Source of the DNA: Isoetes taiwanensis
Taxonomy: Eukaryota > Streptophyta > Lycopodiopsida > Isoetales > Isoetaceae
Direction of reading: 5' to 3'
Length of the DNA: 64,000 nt
Assembly: GCA_021234155.1 (NCBI GenBank)
Contig: JAJEKV010000005.1
Span: 20,072,089-20,136,088, forward strand
Each line of letters begins with the position of its first letter. Within the stretch, counting starts at the first letter, position 1. Positions 47,062 through 58,689 of this stretch are shown in pieces. Both the position numbers and the translations under genes were made by a program. The notes under the pieces were generated by a model. It worked only from the letters and a program-made list of their open reading frames with translations, made no database searches and was not told where the DNA came from.

Positions 47062-47515
47062 AATAGGGGGTTCCAGGGGGATTTGATATGGATGTGAAAA
47101 TGACAATTCCTAAAACCATAGACCATATCCCTAAAACAATTGAATGGGTTATTTAAAAAAAAAATATAGATCTAAGATAAAAATTAAACACGTTAGCTCA
47201 CTAGTTATATTGGTCAAATCAGTCTTATTAGGACATTAGGTTATTTTGATAAAGGTTCAAGCCCTCGTACTTCATATTTTAAAATTTTAGGCGAAGCCTT
47301 ATAGAGGTTCCATATTCCATCAAAACCTTAGGCGAACTCGTATTTCATATTTCAAAATCATAGGCGCCCCCAATCATAAATGACCCTAAGCGAAACGAGA
47401 GGTGCCCAGAGGCCTCAACGTACAGTCTGGGGTGTAGGATGACGGATCCAACGACCGAGGTAGTTCATGGTGCACCTCGTTTAGAATATGTTACACACAG
47501 GCTCTGTAAAAGAAT
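47062..47515 (+). repeat. tRNA-headed (SINE-like) repeat, inverted pair, left member
   Basis: Head: TTAGCTCACTAG (A-box-like, 47,193-47,204) and GGTTCAAGCCC (perfect B box, 47,254-47,264), then a 250-bp body (TTAGGCGAAGCC ... GGTGCACCTCGTTTAGAATATG). Upstream 47,062-47,160 (CCAGGGGGATTTGATATGG, ACCATAGACCATATCCC) is shared with the copy at 36.1-36.2 kb. It faces the copy at 47,737-48,085, forming an inverted repeat with a 220-bp spacer. Confidence 0.65.
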
Positions 47516-47736
47516 GTATTTGTAACTCAATTCTGTCATGTTCTAATATTCTCACATATTAAAAATTATGTAGCAACCTTTTGAAGTCAACTATACACAA
47601 TCCACACGCTGCATATAGTACACCATAAACACTATACAACACAATGACTACCATATACACCACCATACTATGCACTATAACTAAGAAAACATGAACAACA
47701 ATAGAATTAAAAAACTAACATGTGATTCCTCCAGAT

Positions 47737-48085
47737 AGTGTGCTACATATTCTAAACAAGGTGCATCCTGAACTACCACAGTCATCAGATCCGTCGATCC
47801 TACGGCCCAGACCGTACGTTGGGGTCTCTGGGCGTCTCTCATTTCTCTTATGGTCATATATGATTGGGGGCGCCTATGATTTTGAAATATGAAATACGAG
47901 TTCGCCTAAGGTTTTGAGGGAATATCGAAATTCTATACGGCTTTGCCTAAGGTTTTAGAATATCAAATACGGGGGCTTGAACCTCTACCAAAATAATTCA
48001 GTATCCTAATAAGACTACTTTAACCAATATACCTAGTGAGCTAATGTGAATATTTTCTATCGTGAATCTGTACTTTTTGGGTTGC
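47737..48085 (-). repeat. tRNA-headed (SINE-like) repeat, inverted pair, right member
   Basis: Reverse-oriented counterpart of 47,170-47,515. The B box in complement lies at about 47,974-47,984 and the A-box-like CATTAGCTCACTAGG at about 48,035-48,049. It begins GTGCTACATATTCTAAACAA, as do the copies at 35.4 and 35.8 kb. Confidence 0.65.
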
Positions 48086-48161
48086 CCCTAGGGGGGCAAA
48101 CCCTTGTTTATGTGGGCTTTTGGCATATCCTAGGTATATGCTGGAATATACCTAGGATGTG
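48079..48161. other. Two adjacent strong hairpins
   Basis: GGGTTGCCCC-tag-GGGGGGCAAACCC (48,079-48,103) pairs with one bulge. 21 bp later, ATCCTAGGTATAT (48,127-48,139) and ATATACCTAGGAT (48,146-48,158) form a perfect 13-bp stem with a 6-nt loop. Function unknown; might be a terminator-like or element-end structure. Confidence 0.7.
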
Positions 48162-50160
48162 CTGTAACTGCTAAAAACCTACTCTTACCTGTAAATGCTA
48201 GGTCGCCATTGTTGATGTGCGGCTGGTGTGGGAACTGGTTAACCGGCACCGCCACTCCGTTCAATTCTTACTCCGTTCTCTTAGTGTGGTGTGATCTTAA
48301 GGTTTGTTCGTGGATGGCATCGCTCCTTACGTTCGGCGTCATTAGTTAAACAAAGTCAACAGAGAAGACAGACTTGCAGCAAGATTATTTTTTCTTAATT
48401 AACAGTTTTTGTAAGAAGCCCTTGCTTGGTGTGCAGAGCTTCTTTAGGTTGAATCAATTAGAATGATGTTTCCTTTGAAGTAATCCGTTGTGCTTTATCA
48501 GGCCGGCATGTCTCATCACAACAAAGTGGAGATGAATATAAGCACTGGGGAGCACAATTCAACAATAATTTTCCCTCGCTAGGTATGAGCTTATGGAGCT
48601 CAGGATATGTTTCTCCCCTCTTTCATCTTTCCAAAACTTACGGACCTGTTGCTGTCCTCTCCATGCTCTTCCTATGGCGGTTGCGGCTCTGACACTGAAG
48701 CCCATTTTCTACTACACAGAGGTTGGTTGCAAAACCGAGCTCTGAAGATTTCTTCTGCATCTGGAAACCGCAGATTCTGCTCTAGATCTATGTTGTAATG
48801 GGGCAAATCTTCAACTATCTGCTCCAGCTATATGCATTCTGATTTTATTTGGTCGAATTTGCTGGATTTTGGATTGATCATTCTATTTTACGGCAAGGAA
48901 ATTTTATCCAAAGATCTAAAAGATAAGCTAAGCATAGCTTGGGAAATGCCAATGTGCTGGATAATGAGCAGGGCAACAAGCAGGTGGTGCTAAATTTCTA
49001 CAATACTTTAGGTTCTGGAGATGTAGATGGAGTAAGGGATCTTCCGGCCCAAGATTTGGAATGGTCCTTTGAGGCAATATTTGATCACGTATGCTACGAG
49101 GTTTAAATCGACTTGACTCACTTGCTTTTACTCCTAGAAAATTTTTTTTCCGATGGAAGCGATGTGTTTGCGAAGGGAGGGATAGTGATCCAAAATGGAA
49201 CATAAATTTCTTTGCATGTGCCTCTTTGTAGATCTTCTATCTTCTTCTGCAAGGCTTCCTAATGTAAGTGCTAGAAACAACTATAAAAGGCATATGTTTT
49301 AGAATAATTCATTAAGAAATGACTCAGTGGCTTTACTTTACTCGGTGGTTTCAGTGCCTAGCATTCTCAAACGCTTGAGCAAAGCTTTGTCAATATTTTT
49401 AGAAACTTGAAAGATATGGATGGATTCTAGGCTTACTGCATTTTGATCTTTTTATACAACATTCAAGAGCCATTCGTTTTCAGAGTTTGGAGGAGGAAAC
49501 CATTCTTTTGGTGCTAAAGCTTTTGCTTCTTCAATATACACTTAGAGCACGTTTTACAGCAGATGGGGCAGTCTAGGATCGATGGAGGTGGCTTTGAAGA
49601 TGGATTAATGAGGCCAAACACCTAGGTATAAAAAAGTGCAAAAAGGCATGTCTTCTGGTAAGGTTATGACCGTGCTATGCGATCTTTACACAGTGCATGG
49701 AATGCTTTATAGTAAGTTTTTGTTCTTTTGTTGGAGTCTTTCTGCTTATTCACTTCAAGTTTAAAGGCCTAGAAACAGTGCCTTTGTCTATTCTAAAGGA
49801 AAGGTTTTCCTATAAGGCAGCTATGATTTTGCCGTTATATGCGATCCAGGTTAACATAGGTCATGGTTTTTTCCAATGGTCTTTGCTGCTGCCAATAGTG
49901 TCTATCGAACATTCACCTAATGCATTGATGGATGGATTTTGTAGGCAATGACTGCTAATACAGCAAATACAGCAAGAGCTCCACCAGATATCTAAATACT
50001 GTTTATTCAAATCGGATGAAGCAGCTAAACCACTGTATTCATTTCTTGAGAAGTCCTGTAAACCATCATTCATTTAAATTGGATTTATGTCAGGATTTTG
50101 GACCATTTTGGCACTGCAACTTTTTCCCGGGTTAGTAAATTTGCATCGAGAATGTGACTT
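48162..50160. other. No supported gene
   Basis: Plus-strand ORFs up to about 84 codons occur but none has motifs or consistent frames. Scattered text suggests an old eroded element. No repeat structure seen. Confidence 0.3.
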
Positions 50161-50639
50161 TTTTTTATAACAGCACAACATGATTGCATTAAAAATTAAA
50201 AATATTTCACATATGCATGTCGAGTTACATATTGCCAATTACTTCTCAGAATTGACCCCTAGAAATATCATAGCTTTCTTCCTCACTTCCACGAATGTTG
50301 TAACCCTAGCGGTCTTGCACAGGATGACCTTTAGGGTCCATGAAAACAAAATAGTATCTAACTCAACCCAATCATCCCCTTCAATAGGGTTTCTCTTCCA
50401 TTTCTTTGTCCAACAGGTTTCTATACCTTTCTTCCTCGCCCTTTGCATTTAAGCGGGTGCCTTTGGACACCACCACTCCACCACGAACTTTGTTCACATT
50501 ACGTCACCTACTTCTTTGCAAACCTCTGAGATGGTGTAACCCATCCACCGCAGGTATATCTCTTTTGCTCTGGTACTATAAAGTGCAAATTGATGGCAAA
50601 AGCAAGTCATCTTTCGGATCATAATCCTCCAGCCCGAGA
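50161..50639. other. T-tract and flank downstream of DUF7869-like relic
   Basis: TTTTTTTTATAACAGCAC at 50,161 could be a retroposon tail on the minus strand. 50,180-50,640 has only short ORFs. It may be the 3' part of the neighbouring relic. Confidence 0.3.
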
Positions 50640-53100
50640 TACTTAGGCCTTCCTTTCCTAGGACCAACATAGTGTTTTTCAGCAGCCTGGAGGAGCCATG
50701 GACTTCTAGCGAATACTACTAACCACATCATCGACTTCCTCGGGTAATATCAAGTCTCTCCACCTAGTATTAGGTAGCCATCCATCTTTGAGTTCATCGA
50801 GGAGGATGTGTCTACTTGTCCCAATAATCCATGTACTGTGTCCAATAATCTATCAATGCAAGGTTGGTATCATCGGGGTTATTTTTCCAATACTTGATGT
50901 ATTGAAAATGCCGTCCCAATGTGCTTTGCAATGAATCCACCTCCGGAAAAGGCTTACGAGCTTTTGGTTGACCCCTTGGAATCTTAGGTTTACCATTTTC
51001 ATCTTAGTTGCCATATAGGTACTCCCTCATCGGCCTCCATTTATCATCTGAAGGTCTCATCTTCCATTGCATGATTGGCTTATTTCCCATGACCCGAGAA
51101 AGTGTCTTTGAAGAGGTCTAGATTGACCTTCCATATCAAGAGCATAACCTTCAATAAAATTCTTCCAATCGGGCACCTCTTGTATGATCAACCCTATAGG
51201 AGAAGGTGAAATGCATTCACTAAGAACTTCCATTAGTCTAGGAAGATTGGTCACAGTTTGAGATTTCAACTACGCACTATACTTCCCAAACAATGCATCC
51301 ACATCCTCATGAGTATGTCCAGGCATTAAGAACCCTAAATTCACTCTTTCAAAGACACCCACGGCTGTTAAATAAGATAGGAATGAGAACATATACCTGT
51401 TTTATTACATCCCGGCACAATTGTCAAGTTGGAGGAGAAACCTTGGTGGTAGATCTCGAGGTTGGGGACGTGAACTTGAGGCTCCAACATGTTCAGAAGC
51501 ACCTGACTTCCTAAACCTTGTCTTAGTAAACTTCTCTAAATTATTAGGCTTTCTATCCAACAATGCACTGAAGAGTGGTTGGCTACCACCTCCAGGGTTG
51601 TGGAGGTCACGAGAATAACCACTCTCATAGTTCCTCAAGCACCTCATCACACTTCCAATATGAAAATCAGGGACCATCACTCCACAATTGCAAACTAAAA
51701 TGGCCATAATAAATTGGCACCACGCCATGCACTATTGCACTGTCGGAGAGACTTGCAAAGGATAAGCTCTATTGATTTGCTTGGGTATGTAACTATCTTT
51801 GTGTGCAAACAAGTCTTGATTGATCCATCTTGTCATGTATAATACAAACATAGTTATTGGGTTCCAAACATGATAATGTTCTCCACATCCAATAAGTGGA
51901 TCTACATGATAGTTGATACATCATGTGATCTTTCATTTGCTCCCTTATCTTAGCCCTTTGGCTTGGTTGCTTGGTCTTATCAAAAATCTCTTTCAACTTA
52001 GCACACAAGTTGCACTTTGCAAAGTTGTTGAAGTGTCTATAGTGACATGCTTGAAGTGCTTGCTCCATAGTCTCTTGAAGCTGGGTTGAGATATTGCGGT
52101 ACACAGTAGTTCTCGAAGCAAAGCATTCACTTCCTCAATATGCTCTTAAGTACAATGGGATGGCAATCTCTTCTCGACAACTATTTTTCCCTATTGATCT
52201 TTCCTACTTTTATGTGGCATATTCTCGACATTGAATTCAACATATTTTTCAAAAACCTCCCTAGCAGCCGGGATCCTAGAAGTTGGCCTCAACATGCCAT
52301 TATTTCCATGTAATGCAATTTTACTCCCCTTTGCATGACTTGCTTGCCAAGTTTGCCAAGATGAAATTGGAATGTCATGAATATGTATCCATGCAACTTT
52401 ATATATCCATATCCCTAGCGATTGGGTATTTTTTTTTTTTGGAAATTGTTCATCTTGAAGTGCAAGCTCATGAATGGAGTACATGTAAGTCCTCCTCTCA
52501 TCACAAGTATACTCTTGGAGGTGGCTCTTGCTTCCACCAATTCATCAATTTCAAACTTAGAACACAATTAGCCCAACAACATTCCATTCCCCTTACCTTA
52601 GTCGGGAGCTTCACGTGAACAATCACTACTTGACTTGGACCTCTTGCTAGGATAATGTTTCACCACCCAGGTGTGCCCTCTTCTCTGAAAAATGTGGTTG
52701 CGGCAGCTATTGGAGGTGCATTAAGAAAATCGATGTCATCCACAACCTCTGGCTCGGTAAAGAAATTCTCCTATAAACTCAATGCGGGGCTATAGGCCAT
52801 GGCATGACGCATGGAACCTCAATTGTTTAATAAAGCGATTGCAATCACGGTGATTTGATCATTTTTCCTTCCATTTTTCCTCTAAACTTGTTATGGCCAC
52901 ACCCACTTTATCCTCTCTAACCTTTCATCATTGTGACTGGATAGGATCGCTAGTATGATAGTTCCTTCACCTACTAGCTCCTTATTGCATTGGTGCTCCA
53001 CTTTCACCTTCTTATTCTTCCAATCCAACCTACTGTAGAGGACAATTTGCTTAGTAGTCTCAGCCTCAACACCCTTTGGGAGGTCCACAACATTGACCTA
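50640..53100 (-). pseudogene. DUF7869-like transposon-type protein relic
   Basis: Right to left: KVKVEHQCNKELVGE (53.0 kb), then RIPAAREVFEKYVEFNVENM (about 52,230), FNNFAKCNLCAKLKEIFDK and KIREQMKDHMMYQ...HDKMDQSRL (52,104-51,793). After breaks come FLLQLDNCAGM, two stops, NRYMFSFLSYLTAVGVFERV, NLGFLMPGHTHEDVDALFG (about 51,300-51,420), and VPDWKNFIEGY. The order FxKCxxC, (F)DxMDQ, LQxDN(C)..NKNRY, GFLxxGHTHEDID is that of a protein group known to me as DUF7869. It is common as repeated genes in mosses, lycophytes, oomycetes and cnidarians and is probably transposon-encoded with an RNase H-like fold. Stops throughout; inactive. Flanking TIRs not identified. Confidence 0.6.
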
Positions 53101-53640
53101 CAAGAACAATGTTTACAATGGGGTAACAATATGATAAGAACATGTGGTAACAATCTTGAAACATGTTGGAGGGATAGGCATTACATTTTTACCCTTTTTA
53201 GGATCCACACGCTTCACCTATATAAAGTGAAATGTCTTAATATTAGTCAGAAAAAAGGACAAAGTAATTTTGAGAACCGATTAAAGGGAACTTTAAGAAA
53301 TACCAAGAAAACCATTAAATGGACAAATATATGTTGTAAGTGCAGCCAAAAATAGGTTGTAAGTATATAGCTTTCGGTATTGAGTAATTATTGCAAAATT
53401 AATGGTAACATAGGGTGTATGCTAGTAGTACTAATAAGGTAAGTATAGGTGGTGAATCTAGATGGGCCAAAGTTGGTTGTAAAACATAGCTGGGGTCTAG
53501 GTAATTATACAAAATTAATGAAAACATAGGTTTTAAGTATAGGCTGACATGTGGGTAATTCTATATGAGAATTATGATAACCTAGAAGTAATTAATTCAA
53601 TAGAAGTAATGATAGGTAATTAGGTATATGATATAAATCT
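53101..53640. other. Non-coding with degenerate internal repetition
   Basis: Phrases such as GGTTGTAAGTATA, AATTATxCAAAATTAATG and AACATAGG recur two or three times between 53,340 and 53,600, indicating an eroded ~110-bp tandem repeat. No gene. Confidence 0.4.
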
Positions 53641-53676
53641 TGTATGATGTGATGGAATCATAATTACAACCCGCCC

Positions 53677-54223
53677 TATAAGAAACCCTCCATTCTTTCA
53701 ACCGCCAATCCTTTCTTCCATCTAGCGCCAATCCTTTCTTCCTTTCTTCCTTCTACCATGGTGAGCCATCTTTGCCCGCCTCGTCCCGCTCCATCCGGGA
53801 CTCAGCCTCCCGAGAGGCGAAGAGGCGAAAAAAAATCGATAAAGAAATCCATTCCCCCCTCCAGGTGAGATGCTTGGCCCCTTGGTGCTCTCCTCACCAC
53901 AGGTCGGGATAATTGCAAGGAGTTATTTCTTCAGAGGGCAAGCTTTGCGGGAAAAGATTATCGAGCACCCGAGACCGGCAGCCCGAGTCCCCATACTCCC
54001 CTTGATTGGGGTGAGGAGATGGAGAGCGAGATTGAGAAATAAGAAGAAATGGAGGAAGCGGATGAAGAATGGCGGGAAGAATTAGAAGAAAAAAAGCGGT
54101 GATTGTGGGCGCCCTCTCCTCCCTCAGATGATGAAGATGTTGCCGAAGACATCGGCGAGGATGGCGGATGAAAGCTCAGAGGAAGAAGAGGAGGAGGAAG
54201 AAGAGGAGGAGGTAGAGGGCTGA
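53677..54223 (+). pseudogene. Small ORF relic with acidic C-terminus, behind a TATA-like box
   Basis: TATAAGA (53,677-53,683) lies 75 bp before ATG 53,758 (MVSHLCPPRPAPSGTQPPER), in a leader with a duplicated CGCCAATCCTTTCTTCC. The frame stops at 53,865, where CCAG|GTGAG looks like a donor. Farther on, acidic text appears (HTPLDWGEEMESEIEK, EEADEEWREELEEKKR, SDDEDVAEDIGEDGG) with stops, and a shifted frame ends DESS followed by a run of Glu and VEG. A 38-nt intron would be too short for a plant. It is either a decayed gene or part of an element. Family unknown. Confidence 0.35.
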
Positions 54224-54582
54224 TTTTTTTTTTTTTTTTATTTAGTTTTTGGTTCGGAAGAAGCGAGCTAGGCATCTCCTTAAACTGCCTAGAACTTACG
54301 TAATTTTGTAACACGGAGTTGGGCAACTCTAATAAAGGCCTTATGTAAACTTTTTTCAATGGCAATACAAAGTTCTTGGCGCAATATGTTTCTTTAGTTT
54401 CTACTCTAACTTGAAAGCGTAATTCTGCGCCCGGTTGTTTTGAATTCAGCATCTCTAATAAAAGGCCTTATGTAAAATTTTCAATGGCAATACAAGGATT
54501 AATGGTACAATATATTTCTTTGGTGTCAACTCTAAGCTTGAAAGCATAAGCGTAATTTCTTGAAACTTGTTTTGAATTACGG
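54224..54582. other. Non-coding flank with a duplicated phrase
   Basis: A T run at about 54,224-54,240. CTCTAATAAAGGCCTTATGTAAA and TTCAATGGCAATACAA text occurs twice (about 54,329-54,370 and 54,452-54,497), a ~120-bp tandem duplication. No gene. Confidence 0.5.
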
Positions 54583-54610
54583 CTCTTTCATTCTTAATTT
54601 TGAGAGAGCT

Positions 54611-54805
54611 GAAGTGAGATCACGCCAGGTGAAAAATATGTTTATGTACAAAATGTTTAAATTGTCAAGCGGTCCAATACACGCTGGCGTGAATTACACC
54701 ACCGCGATAATTAGCTTTATATGCGTTCCGCCCGGCGTGTATTGGACTACACAATGTAAACATTTTGCACACAAACATATTTCGGCGCTGGCGTGATTTC
54801 ACTTC
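54611..54805. mobile_element. 195-bp MITE-like foldback element
   Basis: The ends are GAAGTGAGATCACGCCAGG and CTGGCGTGATTTCACTTC (complementary). Inside, the arms continue to pair for about 75 bp (ATATGTTTRTGTxCAAAATG, GTCCAATACACGC). A second, truncated copy is at 55,136. No ORF. No target duplication is obvious. Confidence 0.7.
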
Positions 54806-55108
54806 TATGAACAGTTAGACCTGAATTAGTAAACGGCACCATGCTCTGCAAACCTGGAAATGAATCACAATTGATTGTAACTATGCTTTGCTTTTTTTTA
54901 AATAAGCTCCAGACCTTTTTACTCTCTTTACGTTGTTCCTGTTTTTATATATCTAAAGTGTCCCCTAAAATGAGCGAGCGATCTCATCGAGGGGCACTTT
55001 AGATACCCCTACTTTCAGGAGAAGCAAAAGAGACTAAGCCAGCCTGGATCTTGTTTCATGTCGGGCTTACTCCCTTCTCGAGTTTCCTGCTTGATCTATC
55101 TAATTCGA
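54806..55108. other. Spacer between foldback copies
   Basis: No gene. Contains GTGTCCCCTAAAATGAGCGA and GGGGCACTTTAGATACCCC near 54,958-55,010, a short imperfect inverted repeat. Confidence 0.35.
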
Positions 55109-55235
55109 TCTTTCATTCTTAATTTTGAGAGAGCTGAAGTGAGATCACGCCGGTATGAAAATATGTTTGTGTACAAAATGTTTAAATTGTCAAGCAGTCC
55201 AATACACGCCTGGCGTGAATTACACACAGTAATTA
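55109..55235. repeat. Truncated second copy of MITE-like element with its flank
   Basis: TCTTTCATTCTTAATTTTGA plus GAGAGCT precedes GAAGTGAGATCACGCC here and at 54,583-54,610. The duplication therefore includes outside flank, and only the left arm and GGCGTGAATTACAC are kept. This argues for local duplication, not two independent insertions. Confidence 0.65.
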
Positions 55236-56280
55236 GCATGGCATTTAAATTACAACTGAATGGTATTAGCTCATGGCCGTGCTATGGAGGGGCTTGAAAT
55301 GGAAAATGCTAAGCTGATAATTAGAGTTGCAGACCTCGAAGCTGCACTATATTATTTGCCAGAATCTTGTATGCCAGTTTATCTTTTTTCAACAGCATTT
55401 GAGACTATTGTGCCAGCATTTGAGACTACTGAGGAACAACACACAGATTAATAACACCTAGATAAATAACACACAGATGTAATTAAAACAATGTAAAGAA
55501 TGCCATGTAAAGAATATCCCATCCATGTAAAGAAAACATTGTTTTTTGAATTCCTGAATGCTCTGGTCTGCAGGCCTTATATTTTTGCAATAATGAATGA
55601 ATGGTCTGGCATGCAAGCCTTTTAATTTCATACATATGGCCAGAATCGGTTTGTGCATTTTAGTATGAGCACTCAATCTTCCTCTATGTCTTCCAAGAAT
55701 ATGAAACTCACCTTCTTTAAAAAGCGAATTCACGGGCCATGCAACAAAGGTTCGATGCTTTCACCTTTGTGTCTCCATCGGGATGCCTTACGGGTAATGC
55801 TTAATCGTTGAAATAGGCGGTTACTAGAATCTTCACATGATCATTTTCAAGAGGAACTCCATGGCGGTTGCTTCGGATCGTGATTCTATCTTGCAATTTC
55901 CCACCCTCCTCTTCAAATTAAATTAAATTCGACATGTAGCATTCTTCCCCAACAGCTGTTCAATGTCGCAAGATCGTGGGATTAATTTGGAGCTTGGGTT
56001 CGGAAGAGTAGATGAACTTACATGAAGGCGCTTTCGACATCATCCGGTAGCACTTCTTCCATTCTTCTTCTTTCGAGTTCTTCTGTTCTTCCAAGTTCTT
56101 TCGAGTTCGAATGACAAGAAAGGCTGGCGGCAAGATTAGGTGGTAGTTTCAAATTATCCGTTAATTGTCTTTGCTTTTCTAGCCGCCGGAGTGAAATCTA
56201 ATTATGGGATTTGACAATGCGGCCCGATTAATAGAGCCATTTACTTTCGTCTGATCGCGTCCGTCCATTAGGCCCAATCG
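55236..56280. other. No supported gene
   Basis: Short ORFs only. A duplicated GCATTTGAGACTA phrase occurs at 55,397 and 55,418, and a TCTTTCGAGTTC phrase at 56,070 and 56,100. Nothing recognisable. Confidence 0.3.
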
Positions 56281-56290
56281 TAAGATTGCT

Positions 56291-56481
56291 AACCGTCGAT
56301 TAAAAAGTCGATCCGCGAAATTTAAATATCCGCTCCCTTCTATCCGGACCGTCGATTAGAAGTCGATCCATGATATTTTAATAACCGCTAAACTTTTATC
56401 GGACCGTCGATGAAAAGTCGATCCGAATGAAACCCCGTCGATCTAAAGCCGACCTAATCGTCTTATGCAAATCTATATAAG
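56291..56481 (+). promoter_or_regulatory. GTCGAT-repeat promoter with TATA box
   Basis: ACCGTCGAT recurs at 56,291, 56,348 and 56,403, and CCCGTCGAT at 56,434. The first three are each followed by A-rich spacer and AGTCGATCC, making ~56-bp tandem modules. TATATAAG (56,474-56,481) follows. The layout is promoter-like and reads into the unidentified coding region downstream. Confidence 0.5.
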
Positions 56482-58200
56482 TTTTGAATTCCATTTCTTG
56501 CTTTTGATTGTCGACTTGCTCAGAGGCGGCTCAAGAACTCCTAGGGCTCGGGGAACTCAAGAACTTCAGAAGGCGCTCAAGATCATCAGCGAAGATCTTG
56601 CCCAAAGGTCGTCTTTGCTCCAAACTCGGGCAGGCATGAGAGAAGATGCTCAAAGGTCGATTATTGTCATCATTACATTGTTCATTACTTTCTGTGTTAT
56701 TCATTCATTGTTCATTGCTCTTTTATTTACGTACTTAGCATTGACTTAAATTTCTATAGTTTGCTCCCTCTATCATTTCTTTAGCTGCTCATTTCTGCGT
56801 GACTTGTATTTGCATCGCATAATAAATGTCCTTCTGTGTTAAATTGTCCTGCTTTCGTGATTAAGCGCTATGTCTATAATTTGTAAAGTAGTATGACCGT
56901 GTTTAGTTGGCCTCGCCTTCCATTGTGTGGGGCATCTTTGTAATTAGCACATTATGAGTGCATATGCATGGCGGGGACGTATGCCATTCGGTTGCTTTAG
57001 CTGGCGAATTGATGACCACCAAATCGCTAAGCGTGTATTGCACCGTCGTTTGCGGGGAAGAAGAGACAAAACGAATGGCCGATCGTTCCTACACCTCCTC
57101 CTAAGAAAGCAAGAGGCTCGGAAGATACTCCAGCGAGCTCCGGCTCCGTAAGAAGGAAAGCCCAATGAGGGCCTTGTATCCTATGCATTGTCGATGGATG
57201 ATAGCGGATCCATTATCGGGCGAACCACGGATCCTCCATGCCTCGAGGAGAAGATGGATGATAGTGCCGAGTGGTATGTTGATGTAGGCAAAACAAATGG
57301 TAAAAGGTGGATCTTGTGTTACACTCGAGAAAGAAAGAGGCCGATCTTATGAAGAAACAAGGTATTCTTATCACTTGTGAGGAGGCGGGGATGACATCGT
57401 TGCCAACTCCTAGTGGAGGTTGTGAAGAACCACAAGAAAGATCTCGTCCAGTTACACATGCGGGGCAAAAACTGCTTTCAAAGATGGTGCGATGAAGAAG
57501 GGCGTGAGTGTTGAGTCATGTTTCAAAATGCGGATGGCCTCAAAATCATCCTCAATCCGGTTTCTATTAGTGAAGGGGTGTCTGCGGTGAGGAGAGCTTT
57601 GCGAGGACCTTCTCAAGTTACTACCGGAGGAGATGAAGCATCAAAATGATATCGGGGATGTGCTAAGATTGCTTTGGACTTAGGAAAGGACATCCCATTT
57701 TTAGCAGTTGATGGCATTTTGGCGAAAATGACTCAAAAAGAAATTGCAGTGGAGGCAATGAGTAGGCTAGTCAAGTATCTGGAGACAACTACCCACTTGG
57801 CCAATCTTTTACACATCCCATCCATGTTGACCGTCTGGTGAGATCACATAAGTCAAGTCTTGTTAGCGGGAGGTATGACCACGAGCATGCAAGAGAAATA
57901 TTGAGGGCGATGGTGAGGAATCGAGCCAAGTTCCTATGCCGTGAGGCGTGCTTCCTTGGGATAAGAAAAATGATGCTCCACTCCGATGGACAACACTAGA
58001 AAGAGCTAACCGTGGAGAACCCTAATGTATGCTTCCTTATTATTGGCCGGACAACATTCTATTGAGGCACAACGATCCCTATCCAACCGGGCTAAGCAAA
58101 CCCGGACAAACAATGTATACGCTACATTACAACCACCGGGGAGGTGTCGGTTTCTAAGCCCCCATGAAGGACGAAATGCAACATTGCCGAAATGTCTTTC
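56482..58200 (+). pseudogene. Unidentified decayed coding region, part 1
   Basis: Several protein-like plus frames follow one another with frameshifts: PIVPTPPPKKARGSED (NLS-like, about 57,084), EGLVSYALSMDDSGSIIG and EWYVDVGKTNGKRWILCYTR (57,165-57,340), FQNADGLKIILNPVSISEG and SAVRRALRGPSQ (57,520-57,640), LAVDGILAKMTQKEIAVEA (57,700), HAREILRAMVRNRAKFLCRE (57,880). The coherent replacement of one frame by the next shows one decayed gene, probably of a transposable element, downstream of the 56.3-56.5-kb promoter. I recognise no family. Confidence 0.45.
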
Positions 58201-58269
58201 TTTATAAAGGTTAGTATATTTGGTGGAATAGAGTCGGATATATCAAGTAGCAATAACGATGGTAAGTAG

Positions 58270-58620
58270 GTCCGGCGTTTGTCAAAGCGTGCCAATTCCG
58301 CTGGCGTGAATTCATCTTTGCCAATTGGCGCTTGGGTGTATTCGTCCATGGTGTTGTCGGCATGAATACGTCGGTATGAATTGCCAATGGCGCATTTTCA
58401 TCAGGCGGGCGAATACGCCCGGTAGCGAATGCAGCATGGCTTGCCAATTCACTGGCGTGTATTCATCTTTGCCTATTCATCGGACGAATACACCCCTGTG
58501 GCCCTTAGCCGCTGGCGTGTATTCATCTTTTGCCAATTCGCGCTGGCGTGTATTACGTCTATGCGAAATGTCGGGATGAATACACGCCCGGTAGCGGTTA
58601 ACTAACATCGTCACGCCTTT
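58270..58620. repeat. Cluster of GGCGTGTATT foldback repeats
   Basis: CTGGCGTG(A/T)ATTCATCTTT followed by GCCAATT occurs at about 58,301, 58,452 and 58,512, with a shorter copy at 58,542. Complementary GATGAATACACGCCCGGTAG-type arms occur at about 58,410, 58,485 and 58,574. The cluster interrupts the decayed coding region on either side, so it is a later insertion or expansion. The same GGCGTGWATT core is in the foldback at 54.6 kb and at 60,675. Confidence 0.75.
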
Positions 58621-58689
58621 GGCGTTTCTGATTATCCTATTTGCTTGATCTAAAAGCGGTTAACTTTTGTATGCCACCGCTCATATTGG

